Assembly: GCF_014639235.1 (NCBI RefSeq)
Contig: NZ_BMFU01000001.1
Coordinates: 744,001 to 808,000, forward strand
From: Paenibacillus silvae
GTDB taxonomy: Bacteria > Bacillota > Bacilli > Paenibacillales > Paenibacillaceae
Reading direction: 5' to 3'
DNA length: 64,000 bases
The stretch's first letter is position 1, and every line of letters starts with the position of its first letter. The position numbers were made by a program, and so were the translations under genes. The notes under the pieces are model-generated. The model saw only the letters and a program-made list of their open reading frames with translations, did not search any database and was not told where the DNA came from. Below are positions 34,001 through 42,653 of this stretch, one piece after another.

Positions 34001-35559
34001 GCGACCCCTTCGTTCATAAGCTGTCTGAAGATGACGTTGACGGAATGTACAACTTCAGCACGGCTGCGGAAATTTCGGGCGAGATCAATTCGTTTTCCCG
34101 TTCCTGTCTCCTCACGCGTACTGCTATCTCCATGATCCTCTGCATGTCCAGGGGCATTCGCGCTGTAGCTGCGATACTTGTTCATGAAAAGGCCTGGTTC
34201 AGCCAAGCGAAAACGATAAATACTCTGCTTCACATCACCAACCATAAATCGGTTGCCTGGATTCTCTCTGGAGATCAGACTGACGATATCCTCCTGAACC
34301 GTATTGGTATCCTGATACTCGTCGAGCAGCACTTCGTCAAAGCGTGCACGATACTCCATCGCTGCATCGGAAGGCATTGAATGTTCAGGCGTGGAATCCT
34401 CATGCCGCAAAATATGCAAACAATAGTGCTCGAGGTCATTAAAATCAACCTGCGCACGTTCCTGCTTCGCCTGACGGTAACGCTCGCCAAAAGTGCTGAC
34501 CAGCCTGGAGAGCTCCTGCATAAGCGGTGCAGCCTGCTCCAGCTCCTGCCAAAAGGTGAAGGCACTCCGGCCAAAAAGAGAACCTTTCAGATCGGTAACT
34601 GCCTTTTTGGCCGTTTCCCGCAGCTCCTTTACCTGCTCCTGCAGCCCGGGATCTGTCTGATCCTTTTTACATGGCTTCAACTTGCCAAATGCAGCTGGCT
34701 GGAATACCTCGGGCAGCCTTTCCCACGGCATAACTTCCACAGCGGATAAAAGCTCTTCCACCATAGCCAGATCCGCTGTGAGCGTCTCTGCATAAGGAGC
34801 TGGACCCTCAGGCTGTAATGAGATCTGAATCCCTTGACGCAGCAATCCTGCCGCTCCGCTCAAGGCAAGAGCCGCATCACGCAGAATGCTCTGTACCCAT
34901 GCCGATTGCCCAAGGGCTTCAACACTTTCCACCTGAAAGGCTTCCGCCATCTGCATCAGCCAGTGATCCGGCCATGAATGGCTTCGCGAGAAATCATACA
35001 AACGCTGCACCAGCCGATGCATCGCATCGTCGTTTCGTTCCCCGCTGAACCAGTCCACCAGTTCGCGGAATGTGCTTCCCTCCTGCTCTTCGCCGTACTT
35101 TTCCTCAAACAGCTCCTCCAGCAGTTCCTGTCGAAGCATTTCAGCCTCATTTTCATTCAGGATGCGAAAAGCCGGATTCAGCGGAATCTGCTGATAGTAC
35201 CTGCGAATGACCTCCATACAGAAGGAATGCAGTGTTGTAATGGAGGCCCGTCCGAGCAATGATAGCTGCCTGCGCAGATGTTCTTCCTCGGGCTGCTCTT
35301 CGAGTGCACGCTCCAGCGCTTCCCGAATACGCTGCTTCATCTCCGCGGCCGCCGCCTTCGTAAACGTAGCTACAAGCAAGCGATCCACACTGAATCCTTG
35401 GGAAGGGTCTGCGATTTTGCGAATAATCCGTTCAACCAGAACAGCCGTTTTACCCGATCCCGCAGCAGCCGCGACCAGAATATCTTCCCCATGCTCAGCA
35501 ATGGCGCTCCATTGATCATCGCTCCAGAAGCTGCCTTCCGGTTTTGGCATATTCATCAT
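31078..35559 (-). CDS. addA: ATP-dependent helicase-nuclease subunit AddA
   Basis: AddA is the helicase and nuclease subunit that resects double-strand breaks with AddB. The UvrD-like helicase shows AAAGSGKTAVLVERI at about 33-47, TFTKAAAAEMKQRI, LLDEYQDTN and TIHRSKGLEFPIVFVGG. The C-terminal PD-(D/E)XK nuclease has GIIDCLYEVNGELVLLDYKT. At 1493 residues it is longer than most (Bacillus AddA about 1230). The extra length includes a linker before the nuclease (about 1200-1260) made of near-exact eight-residue EEMQEFQI repeats. The ATG overlaps the addB stop by four bases. Confidence 0.95.
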   Translation of the reverse strand: MMNMPKPEGSFWSDDQWSAIAEHGEDILVAAAAGSGKTAVLVERIIRKIADPSQGFSVDRLLVATFTKAAAAEMKQRIREALERALEEQPEEEHLRRQLSLLGRASITTLHSFCMEVIRRYYQQIPLNPAFRILNENEAEMLRQELLEELFEEKYGEEQEGSTFRELVDWFSGERNDDAMHRLVQRLYDFSRSHSWPDHWLMQMAEAFQVESVEALGQSAWVQSILRDAALALSGAAGLLRQGIQISLQPEGPAPYAETLTADLAMVEELLSAVEVMPWERLPEVFQPAAFGKLKPCKKDQTDPGLQEQVKELRETAKKAVTDLKGSLFGRSAFTFWQELEQAAPLMQELSRLVSTFGERYRQAKQERAQVDFNDLEHYCLHILRHEDSTPEHSMPSDAAMEYRARFDEVLLDEYQDTNTVQEDIVSLISRENPGNRFMVGDVKQSIYRFRLAEPGLFMNKYRSYSANAPGHAEDHGDSSTREETGTGKRIDLARNFRSRAEVVHSVNVIFRQLMNEGVAEISYDERAQLAYGASFPPETLGGEAYTPELMLIDRQGSGPDLADSTEEGSDLATSAELESAELETAQLEARAIANRIREMVGETDKPALSVYDKALQTMRPARYGDIVILLRSTLMWAPLMIEEFRQQGIPAGGEQSKGYFQATEVEVMLSLLQLVDNPRQDIPLASVLRSPMVGLDEEELAQIRLGDKRQSFYDAVVSAAGPWKSEMSVPGQRFIPEQGLKVDNVIQMQWPEAWSELEQAQRESAVTAELQVEAKENVEEHAHIAEQGEAVFQGHEEVYSALQQKLIRFMRQLEQWRLEARQGSLSELIWRIYRETGYLDWVGGLPGGQQRQSNLKALYDRARQYEEATANRGLFRFLTYVSRLRENGGDLGTAASGSGEQDNVVRIMTIHRSKGLEFPIVFVGGISKMFNQQDLHAPFLMHKELGFGPRFVDRSNRVAYPTLANLAIRRRAQFELLAEEMRVLYVALTRPKEKMILVGTVKDAAKKAQAWSQVKDSPELALPDYLLAAGRSYLDWIGPALIRHPDAAVLRELAGDRDAYSACLASDESRWSIRIAAADQVSRNLNTDHVQSEDDEDGLNELRRERKAALERMQPVRLGEAAPNRGIHMHVDEMNLHDLVPDENQAHEQGQPDHDQHALLREVDRRLSWTYPYESASQVAASTSVTEIKSQSSVQEYASYALLEEMQEFQIEEMQEFQIEDMQEFQTEEMQEHPIEEIQEPPIEEIKKQQREAIKTQPIEAILEQQDTAGATGQNMSETKRSFKLHLRRPKFMGERQLTGTERGTVYHTLMQHLPVEVNVVDTEVVEQTIARLVALQILLPYQVEAIDRSELTSFFDTEPGRELLQAAWVRREIPFTYGLPAHQSPQEWLREPRQSEEQELSVESSHVQAVLENETVLVRGIIDCLYEVNGELVLLDYKTDRVLEHRGGLEPLVENYRFQLQLYARAIQDILGRKVDHMWLYFFDGGHAVKL
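31789..31950 (-). repeat. 24-bp tandem repeat inside addA
   Basis: About six and a half 24-bp units of the type TTCCTGCATTTCTTCTATTT, plus GAAA, run in frame, with the last three (31861-31932) almost identical. They encode EEMQEFQI-type octapeptides of an acidic linker. The unit length keeps the reading frame, so copy number could change without breaking the protein. Confidence 0.85.
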
Positions 35560-38500
35560 GACGTTTCCCCTTCCCTGCTGTGAGACAGCATATCCCAGAT
35601 TTGCTGTTTGCCCGGTTTGGACAGCAATTTATAATCATTTCCTTCAATATTTTCATCAAACTGACAGACCGGTTTATAAGGACAGAAGGTGCATGCCACC
35701 TCCTGCTGTATACGATACGGCTCAATGGCTGTATCTCCATCCGTAATCCGGGTTCCGATCTCGCGAATATTGCCGCGAACAGCAGCAAGCAAGGTGTCCC
35801 ACTGTTCCGGCGTCGCTACAGCAGCACTGCTGTAGAAGCTTCCATCTGCCTTGAGTGCCACCGGAATAATCGCGGAGTGCCCTTTGTCCAGTGTACGGTC
35901 CATCTGTGCCACAGCATCGCGGTCTGCCAACAGCAGGCCTTTCATTTTAAAGCGTTTCAGCAGCTCCTGCTCTGCCTGCTCCGAGGTCATACCGTTTGCG
36001 GATTGCAGCAACGGATTATGCACATGGAAATACAATGTGCCTCCAGGCATCGCCGTTTCCCCCAACCACTCCTCGGCAGCACTGAGCAGCACCTCCAGAT
36101 AGGTGAGCATTTGCAAGGACAAGCCATAATACACCTCATGAAGCTTGAGATCCGTCTGACTGGATTTGTAGTCGATTACCCGCAACAGCAGACCATTCTC
36201 GCCTTCGGCCACATCTACACGGTCAATACGACCCACGATCTCCAGCACACAGCCATTCTCCAGCTCGAAACGAAGCGGCGGCAAAGGTTTGCCCGGCCCA
36301 AAATCAAGTTCCAGCCCAATCGGTTCAAAACTGCCTCGTCTGGACTGCTCTCCCAGAATGACGGATGCACGGCTGACAATGTCTTTTAATTTGCGGAAAA
36401 TATACCCGTAACGCTTCGTGCTCAGCAAAATTTCGCCCTGCAGCTGCGGAGCGATCTGTTCCACCGTCTGCTCGGCCTCCTGACGGCACTGTTCAGGTGT
36501 GAGGCTGCCCCAGCTGCGATTCTCCTCACGCAGACGCATCGCCAGCTGACTTAATGCCGCATGGAACAGCTGACCGATATCCGGAGCCTGCAGCCGATAT
36601 AATTGCCTTTCTCGAAGCTTCAGGCCATGTGATGCAAAGTGGGAGAAAGGACAGGTCACAAATCGTTCCATACGCGAAACACTTGTCCGAACCTCTGTAC
36701 CGTACAGTCTTCGGCTCGTTGAGGTTTGCAGCTGTAATGCACGATTGCGGTAAAAGATCGAGCCCAGCAGCCTTTCCAGCTGAGCACGGCTCTTCTCCCG
36801 CGATACATGCCAATTGTAAACGGCCCACCACAGCTCGGGAATCTCTTCGCCTCGGCGCCATCTGCGAAGCTGACCAATGAGCATCGAAAGACTTTGCTCC
36901 GAATGAACAGCGTAGGAGAGGTGAACAGCCTCTGAATCCAGAACGGGCGGCTGGGCAAGTAGTGGCTGCTCCTGCAATGCAAACATTTTGCGTACATGGC
37001 GCACAATCTCGGAAGGCAGCAGAGATTTGCCTTCATCATCTGCTACAGGATAGCTGAGCCATAACTGCTTGCTGGCTGCTGTCAGCGCCGTATAGATGAG
37101 AAAGCGCTCATCCAGCATAAGTCTCGTTGCACCAGGTCCTAGACCCACGCCTCTCTCTGTCAGCAGCAATCTCTCGTGCTCCGTTAACACCCCGCCATCC
37201 TGAGGGATCGCGGGCAACTCGCCATCTACTGCTCCAAGAATAAATACGTATTTGATATCCCGCAGACGTGTACGGTCCATCGAACCAAACAGCACTTGAT
37301 CCAGTGCAGGCGGAACCAGCCCCAGCTTGAGCTCGGTCAATCCGGTTTCCATCATGCCCGCGAATAAATGCACGTCCAAACGTTCATCACCCATCATATC
37401 TACCATCTGGTCCAGCAGATCGAGTACAGCCCCCCACATCTGACGATGCTCTCTGGAACGCTCCGGATCACCCTGTGCTTTGGCCTGAGCAGACATCTGA
37501 TCCAGCTTGTGTGCAATGTCAGCATCCTCCAGCAGCTGGAATAACGCCTCACATTGAGCGGCAGCCGTTTTGGCTTTTTTCATTCGTTTCTCAAACATGC
37601 CGAGAGAAGATATAATGACGGTCCGACATCTCTCCATCAGTGACAATACAGCATCACGTCCCCGGCTTCTTGCTTCCTGAGCATGATCCTCCAGGGACAA
37701 GCTCGGCACGTACTTCCATGGCTTGTCGTCCGTCCAGCGATATCCATGGATGCCGCAGGCGAGCACATAGTTTTCGAGCTGGTCCATATCTTCACGGGTA
37801 ACAGAACCATCCAGCGGAAGCAGCAGATCGGTTTTGACACAGCGAAAAACGTCCTCGTACCGCCAGTTGCGGCGAACCACATCCAGTGCTGCACGAATAA
37901 ATTCAGCTAAAGGATGATGGAGTTCACTTCGTCTCCGGTCCAGAAAGACGGGGACATCGTAATCCCTGAATAGTGGCTCGGCAATATCGGCATACGTCTC
38001 CATACTGCGAACCAGCACCGCCATATCCCTATACCTCGCTCCATGCTCCTGGGCCAGACGCCGCATCTCACGCAGAGCTCCCTCCAGCTCGGCACGCCGG
38101 TTCTCGGCAGCGATCAATCGTATGCCTGCATCCTCACCATGACTCCGCCAGCGAACACGCCGGTCAAAGCCAGCCTCCAGATGTGCAAGTCCCGGCCGAT
38201 CCTTAAACCTAGGCAATACTTCAGCATGGAGTACGGTCGTATCACTCGCCACACCCAGATGCTCAGCCATGCCTTTAAGGCGCACATAAGCGCTTGCTGT
38301 TGGATAAAAAAGCTCCAGCTCCCCTGGTAACACACCTTGCTCGTAAGCCCGATCCAGCGTTAAGGAGATTGTGACAGACGAGGCCTGAAGAATGAGCTGA
38401 CCAATCACACTCAGCTCCTGTGGCGTAAATCCATGAAAGCCATCAATCCACACCTCGGCTCCTTGCAGCCAGCTGCTTTCCGGCAACCGACCTGTCAGTT

Positions 38501-39059
38501 CATTCAATGTGTCCTCATCATCAATATATAAATCTGTTAATTCCTTCTCGTAGTCATGATAGATCAGACTCAGATCATGCAGCTTGTCCTCCAAGATAGG
38601 TGATGCAGACGCAATTCCCCACTCCGTGAGCCCTTCTTCCAGCGCTGATGCATGAACCTCGTAACGCTTGAATTCGCTATATAGATTCGTCAGTTCTCCA
38701 ATAAACCCGAGCTGGCTGCCCGAGGCAGCAAACAGCTTGAGTTCTTCTTTTCGACGTTGTATGACTTTATATAAAAGCATCTTTTTGCCCTCGGCTCCAA
38801 TGGGAATACGGGCAGATCCGCCAGCTTCCTGCATAACGCGATAAGCAAGACGCCGGAAGCCCAACACTTCAGCTCGCATCGTGCCTTTAATGGCTCCTGA
38901 GGACAATAGGGCCTGCTCTGTCCGAAATGAGCTCTGCTCCGGAACGAGCAAAATCAGCGGTTTGCCTTGCGGCTCCTGTTGAAGCAGTGTTGTAATTTCC
39001 CGGGTTATCAGTGTGCTTTTGCCACTGCCTGCCCGGCCAATAACAAAACGTACGGACAT
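35556..39059 (-). CDS. addB: ATP-dependent helicase-nuclease subunit AddB
   Basis: AddB is the second subunit of the AddAB helicase-nuclease; it recognises Chi-like sites and cuts one strand. Walker A GRAGSGKSTLI is at 8-18. A degenerate helicase follows. The nuclease GRIDRVDVAEGENGLLLRVI and DYKS carry the metal-binding residues. The iron-sulfur cluster cysteines are one in RFVTCPFSHFA and three in ACTFCPYKPVC. The length, 1167 residues, is typical. A TATACT -10 box lies about 45 bp upstream, without a convincing -35. Confidence 0.95.
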   Translation of the reverse strand: MSVRFVIGRAGSGKSTLITREITTLLQQEPQGKPLILLVPEQSSFRTEQALLSSGAIKGTMRAEVLGFRRLAYRVMQEAGGSARIPIGAEGKKMLLYKVIQRRKEELKLFAASGSQLGFIGELTNLYSEFKRYEVHASALEEGLTEWGIASASPILEDKLHDLSLIYHDYEKELTDLYIDDEDTLNELTGRLPESSWLQGAEVWIDGFHGFTPQELSVIGQLILQASSVTISLTLDRAYEQGVLPGELELFYPTASAYVRLKGMAEHLGVASDTTVLHAEVLPRFKDRPGLAHLEAGFDRRVRWRSHGEDAGIRLIAAENRRAELEGALREMRRLAQEHGARYRDMAVLVRSMETYADIAEPLFRDYDVPVFLDRRRSELHHPLAEFIRAALDVVRRNWRYEDVFRCVKTDLLLPLDGSVTREDMDQLENYVLACGIHGYRWTDDKPWKYVPSLSLEDHAQEARSRGRDAVLSLMERCRTVIISSLGMFEKRMKKAKTAAAQCEALFQLLEDADIAHKLDQMSAQAKAQGDPERSREHRQMWGAVLDLLDQMVDMMGDERLDVHLFAGMMETGLTELKLGLVPPALDQVLFGSMDRTRLRDIKYVFILGAVDGELPAIPQDGGVLTEHERLLLTERGVGLGPGATRLMLDERFLIYTALTAASKQLWLSYPVADDEGKSLLPSEIVRHVRKMFALQEQPLLAQPPVLDSEAVHLSYAVHSEQSLSMLIGQLRRWRRGEEIPELWWAVYNWHVSREKSRAQLERLLGSIFYRNRALQLQTSTSRRLYGTEVRTSVSRMERFVTCPFSHFASHGLKLRERQLYRLQAPDIGQLFHAALSQLAMRLREENRSWGSLTPEQCRQEAEQTVEQIAPQLQGEILLSTKRYGYIFRKLKDIVSRASVILGEQSRRGSFEPIGLELDFGPGKPLPPLRFELENGCVLEIVGRIDRVDVAEGENGLLLRVIDYKSSQTDLKLHEVYYGLSLQMLTYLEVLLSAAEEWLGETAMPGGTLYFHVHNPLLQSANGMTSEQAEQELLKRFKMKGLLLADRDAVAQMDRTLDKGHSAIIPVALKADGSFYSSAAVATPEQWDTLLAAVRGNIREIGTRITDGDTAIEPYRIQQEVACTFCPYKPVCQFDENIEGNDYKLLSKPGKQQIWDMLSHSREGETS

Positions 39060-39273
39060 GTGTCATCCTCCAAACTGCACGTTCAAGATTTTAATTTCCA
39101 GTATACCATACCTTGTTCGCTTCGGAACATACGTTTGCCATGATCCACCATAAACGGCGCTCATCTACGAGAATGGCAAAAAGCCCTCAGCGATATCCAC
39201 TGTGGACTTATAACCTGGATGTTACTTTATTTGCCCCTGTTGTTTACAAGCTTGATGTAAAAAAGGAAGTCTG

Positions 39274-40650
39274 TTAATTCTTTTTGCTGCGCACTTCAAA
39301 AATAGCGAATTTCAGGTAATGGCCTTCATCTACCCCCAGAATTTGCGGGTGATCCTTGCCGGCAGCTTTCCAGTCGATCAGACGCAGCACTTTACCTGCA
39401 TCTTCAGCCGCATCTGCAATCGTTTCGAGGAACAGATCAGGACGCATGTGGTAGGAGCAGCTCGCGGTCACCAGATATCCACCCTCGTTGACAAGTTTCA
39501 TGCCCTGCAGGTTAATGTCCTTGTACCCGCGACAAGCCCCTTTGACTGCTGATTTTGTTTTGGCAAATGCAGGAGGATCAAGGATGACCACATCGAACGT
39601 TTTACCTGCACTGGATAACGCCTTGGACGTGTCCACCTTTTGCTCCGCGGCCCGTGCCCGTGCATTGCGCTCATCCAGCCCTTTGACCTGCTCACGCAAA
39701 TACTGGAAGGCATCCGCTACTACAAACTCAACCCGATCGGTGAAACCATTCAGATCCACATTGGTTCGTGCACTTTCGATGGCATGCTCGGAAATATCGA
39801 GACAGGTTACTTTCTTCGCTCCATATTTGCAGGCGTTCAGCGTAAAGCTGCCGGTATGCGAGAAACATTCCAGCACAGTCGCACCATCCCAGTACGGGAA
39901 CGTAACCACTTTGCCGCTCTTGTTTACAGGCAGCATCTGCTCGGTTCCTTCATGCTCAATCTGCTGCATGGTAATGCCGCTTTTGTATCCCCAGCCTTTC
40001 ATCAACGGTTCAATAGCCGCACGATTCTCACGCTGGTCGAAGAAATAACCTGTTTTCTGCCCTTCTACGATGTCTACTTTGATGAGCAGCCCATTCTCAG
40101 TCACGGTTACATGGCGCGGACAATCTCCGTAGAGAGGACCTTTGACCTGCTCCAGACCCTCAAGCTCACGAATGGACACATCGCTGCGTTCATAAATACC
40201 TTCCGGCTGCATGACTTCAATGAGTGCTTGCACGATGGCTTCACGACAGCGGTCCATACCCAGTGTCAGGATCTGCACAACGAGAATGCTGCCAAAGCGA
40301 TCCACGATCAAGCCGGGCAGAAAATCGGCTTCTCCATAAACGAGACGATAGGCTTCACCATCTTGTATGAAGCGTTCCCGGTGACGCAAACAATCGCGGA
40401 AACGAGCAGCAAAAAAAGCCGTGTCCATCTGTTCGAATTCCAAAGGCTGATAAGAAACGACACGGACAGTAATTTGAGAAGTCGGGTTGTAGTATCCCGT
40501 CGCCAGGTAGCGGCCTTGATGGTTGAGAATATTTACAACATCCCCCGGCTCCGGGCTGCCGTCAACGGATGCAATTTCATTTTTAAAAACCCAGGGATGC
40601 GCATGTTCCAGCCGTTTTTTGCGGCTGCGTTCCAGTGTTACCGATGGCAA
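39274..40650 (-). CDS. Class I SAM-dependent rRNA methyltransferase, RlmI type
   Basis: An N-terminal PUA domain (about 1-75, with HPWVFKNEIASV) is followed by a Rossmann methyltransferase with LECFSHTGSFTLNACKYGA, CLDISEHAIESARTN and the catalytic ILDPPAFAK motif. This is the RlmI/RlmK-type m5C methyltransferase of 23S rRNA. At 458 residues it is longer than the usual 390-400. There are two extra stretches: one near 225-255 (ITMQQIEHEGTEQML and after) and one near 325-345 (RNARARAAEQKVDTSKALSS). The enzyme is likely to be active, since all motifs are intact. The specific target is not provable here. Confidence 0.9.
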   Translation of the reverse strand: MPSVTLERSRKKRLEHAHPWVFKNEIASVDGSPEPGDVVNILNHQGRYLATGYYNPTSQITVRVVSYQPLEFEQMDTAFFAARFRDCLRHRERFIQDGEAYRLVYGEADFLPGLIVDRFGSILVVQILTLGMDRCREAIVQALIEVMQPEGIYERSDVSIRELEGLEQVKGPLYGDCPRHVTVTENGLLIKVDIVEGQKTGYFFDQRENRAAIEPLMKGWGYKSGITMQQIEHEGTEQMLPVNKSGKVVTFPYWDGATVLECFSHTGSFTLNACKYGAKKVTCLDISEHAIESARTNVDLNGFTDRVEFVVADAFQYLREQVKGLDERNARARAAEQKVDTSKALSSAGKTFDVVILDPPAFAKTKSAVKGACRGYKDINLQGMKLVNEGGYLVTASCSYHMRPDLFLETIADAAEDAGKVLRLIDWKAAGKDHPQILGVDEGHYLKFAIFEVRSKKN

Positions 40651-40705
40651 GATTGATCCACTTCTTTCGTAAGTTAGTTTAAAAGATAGGTTTGGGCGGC
40701 AACGT

Positions 40706-40850
40706 GACCGCTTCGGGAACGAATCGATCCTCTGATCGCAGTTATCCCCAGATTTTTTCGATTCCCTTTCTTCAAAGGGAAAATCCGGTGATAAAGGCGA
40801 CCGCTTCGCTTCTTTGGATTCGATTTCGTCCCCTCCGCTACGTTTGCCGA
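40706..40850. repeat. Dispersed hairpin element, copy B
   Basis: This copy lacks the inverted-repeat ends but shares the core: CGCAGTTATCCCCAGATTTT, a CCCTTT/AAAGGG loop, AAATCCGGTGATAAAGGCGA, then CGCTTCGCTTC and TTTCGTCCCCTCCGCTACG. It lies between the rRNA methyltransferase gene and the divergent transporter gene. The rest of the gap (40851-41031) shows no feature beyond the transporter RBS. Confidence 0.75.
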
Positions 40851-41031
40851 ATCACCATATCTTTTGAATTGGGGGCTGGCAATTTGAAAAGACCACTCCC
40901 GAGATGAATTTATCCACCGTGCTCACGATTGCCGTCAGCTTGTTTCATGTTCCCTCTCTACCTGTCATGCTTGTCTCCACTTTCTCATAGGATAAGTGAT
41001 AAGCAATTGGGACGGGAGGAGTGATGTTATC

Positions 41032-42033
41032 ATGTTCAGGGATATAATTTTGCCATTGTTATATGGGCTTATTATTTTTTTTGGCGGTATGAAGCTGATG
41101 GAGACAGCGCTGCAGCGCATGGCTGGGCCGATGCTGGCAGGCTGGTTGAATCGGGCCACCTCTGCCCCGTGGAAGGGCATGGCCTTCAGCGCCGGAGCAA
41201 CGGCGCTGCTGCAAAGCAGCACCGCTGTGACCGTGCTAACCATTGGACTGGCTAACGCACGTTTAATCTCGTATGGCCGTACACTCGGCATTATCCTCGG
41301 AACCAACATCGGCACGTGTCTGACCACAGAGCTTGTCGGTCTCCAGCTCGGACGGGCTGCCCTGCCGCTGCTGCTGGTCTCGCTTACCGGCTGGGCTCTA
41401 TTTGTGATCCTTGCCGAACGCAATCAGCTCGCTCCTGAACGTATTCGTCATACGTTGGCGAATATCCAGTTCAGCTTTTTGGCAGCAGCCGGCTTTGCCC
41501 TTGTTATGACAGGCATCCAGGTCATGCAGTCCATAGCTGTTCCTTTGCGCAGCATGGGGGTATTCCAGTGGTTTCTGGATCGTTCGGCGGACAGCCTGTG
41601 GTGGGGCTTCCTCGCCGGTGCGTGCCTGACCGCGCTAATTCACAGCAGTGCCGCGGTCATCAGCATGGCGATTACGCTGGCAGCCACAGGGGTATTGCCT
41701 GTGGAGATCGGCATCGCCATTGTGATCGGGTCCAACGTGGGGACCTGCATCACCGCTGTTATTGCAGCCGCGGGCGGGGCTCCCGCAGGCAAATTTGTAG
41801 CAGCCTCCCATGTTGTACTCAACATTGCGGGAGCGCTGCTGTTTATGCCGCTGATCGGCCAGCTGCACGCAGCTTCGGCGTGGCTGTCAGCGGACAACGG
41901 GGCACAGATTGCGCATGCCCAGACCCTTTTTAACATCATCAGCTCATTGCTGGCTTTACCGTTCTGCTACCTGCCCATCTGGCACAAAAAAACACCTGTC
42001 CACACCCCGTCGACCAAGACACCTGTTGTTTAA
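41032..42033 (+). CDS. Na+/phosphate cotransporter family protein (NptA/PNaS type)
   Basis: This 333-residue membrane protein has the two inverted half-repeats of the PNaS family, each with the signature QSS/HSS: ATALLQSSTAVTVLTIGLAN near residue 60 and TALIHSSAAVISMAITLAA near residue 200. About eight membrane helices are visible. It should couple sodium entry to phosphate uptake, although some family members only regulate phosphate. The ATG at 41032 follows GGGAGGAG. It is one of three plus-strand genes and is convergent with the NUDIX gene. It is shorter than NptA proteins that carry a PhoU-like tail, so that domain is absent. Confidence 0.85.
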   Translation: MFRDIILPLLYGLIIFFGGMKLMETALQRMAGPMLAGWLNRATSAPWKGMAFSAGATALLQSSTAVTVLTIGLANARLISYGRTLGIILGTNIGTCLTTELVGLQLGRAALPLLLVSLTGWALFVILAERNQLAPERIRHTLANIQFSFLAAAGFALVMTGIQVMQSIAVPLRSMGVFQWFLDRSADSLWWGFLAGACLTALIHSSAAVISMAITLAATGVLPVEIGIAIVIGSNVGTCITAVIAAAGGAPAGKFVAASHVVLNIAGALLFMPLIGQLHAASAWLSADNGAQIAHAQTLFNIISSLLALPFCYLPIWHKKTPVHTPSTKTPVV

Positions 42034-42113
42034 ATCTTCCAGTATTCCAGCATTGCCTCATGACCCACAGGAAGCCTCGTTTGCTCCATGTGACATATCG
42101 TCAAGTCGAACGT

Positions 42114-42548
42114 TTATACGTAAATGCCCAGCTTGCTCAAGCCCGTACGCAAAATTTCGTCATTGTTATCATATCCGTCCTGCTGCTGTTTGGACCAGGC
42201 CTCTGCGGGAGTATACCAGTCTACACCTTTGATCTCTTCAATCTGAGGCTGCAGGTCGCCGCCTTCCGCCTCCACAAGATAATAGTGCACTTCCTTGTCC
42301 ACTGGTCCAAACTCCGCGTGCTGATACGTATAAGCGATAATATCGATCGGCTCCACAATGCGGCCTACCATGCCCGTCTCTTCCAGAATTTCGCGAAGTG
42401 CGGTCTGCTCGATCGTTTCTCCGGCTTCCATTTTGCCCTTGGCCAGTGTCATTTTGCCATAACGATCCATGATGAGCTGAATTTGAAGCTGACCGTCTTC
42501 TCCTGTTCTGTACACCACGCCGCCTGCTGAAATTTCTTTTTTGTTCAT
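42114..42548 (-). CDS. NUDIX hydrolase
   Basis: This 144-residue single-domain NUDIX protein shows the full box GKMEAGETIEQTALREILEETG (written here from GKMEAGET to REILEETG), near residues 39-62. Such enzymes hydrolyse nucleoside diphosphates linked to another group; substrate is unknown. It lies between the methylthiotransferase gene mtaB and the convergent transporter, and its start follows a GGGGGAG stretch. Confidence 0.93.
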   Translation of the reverse strand: MNKKEISAGGVVYRTGEDGQLQIQLIMDRYGKMTLAKGKMEAGETIEQTALREILEETGMVGRIVEPIDIIAYTYQHAEFGPVDKEVHYYLVEAEGGDLQPQIEEIKGVDWYTPAEAWSKQQQDGYDNNDEILRTGLSKLGIYV

Positions 42549-42653
42549 GCTGTTCTCCCCCGTCCACTTTCATTTCTGTTCTTGGCAAAGAAGGACCTCA
42601 TCTCCCCGGGTATTCTCCCCAAGGAAATGAAATCCTTGTTCATGACGCCGTGA

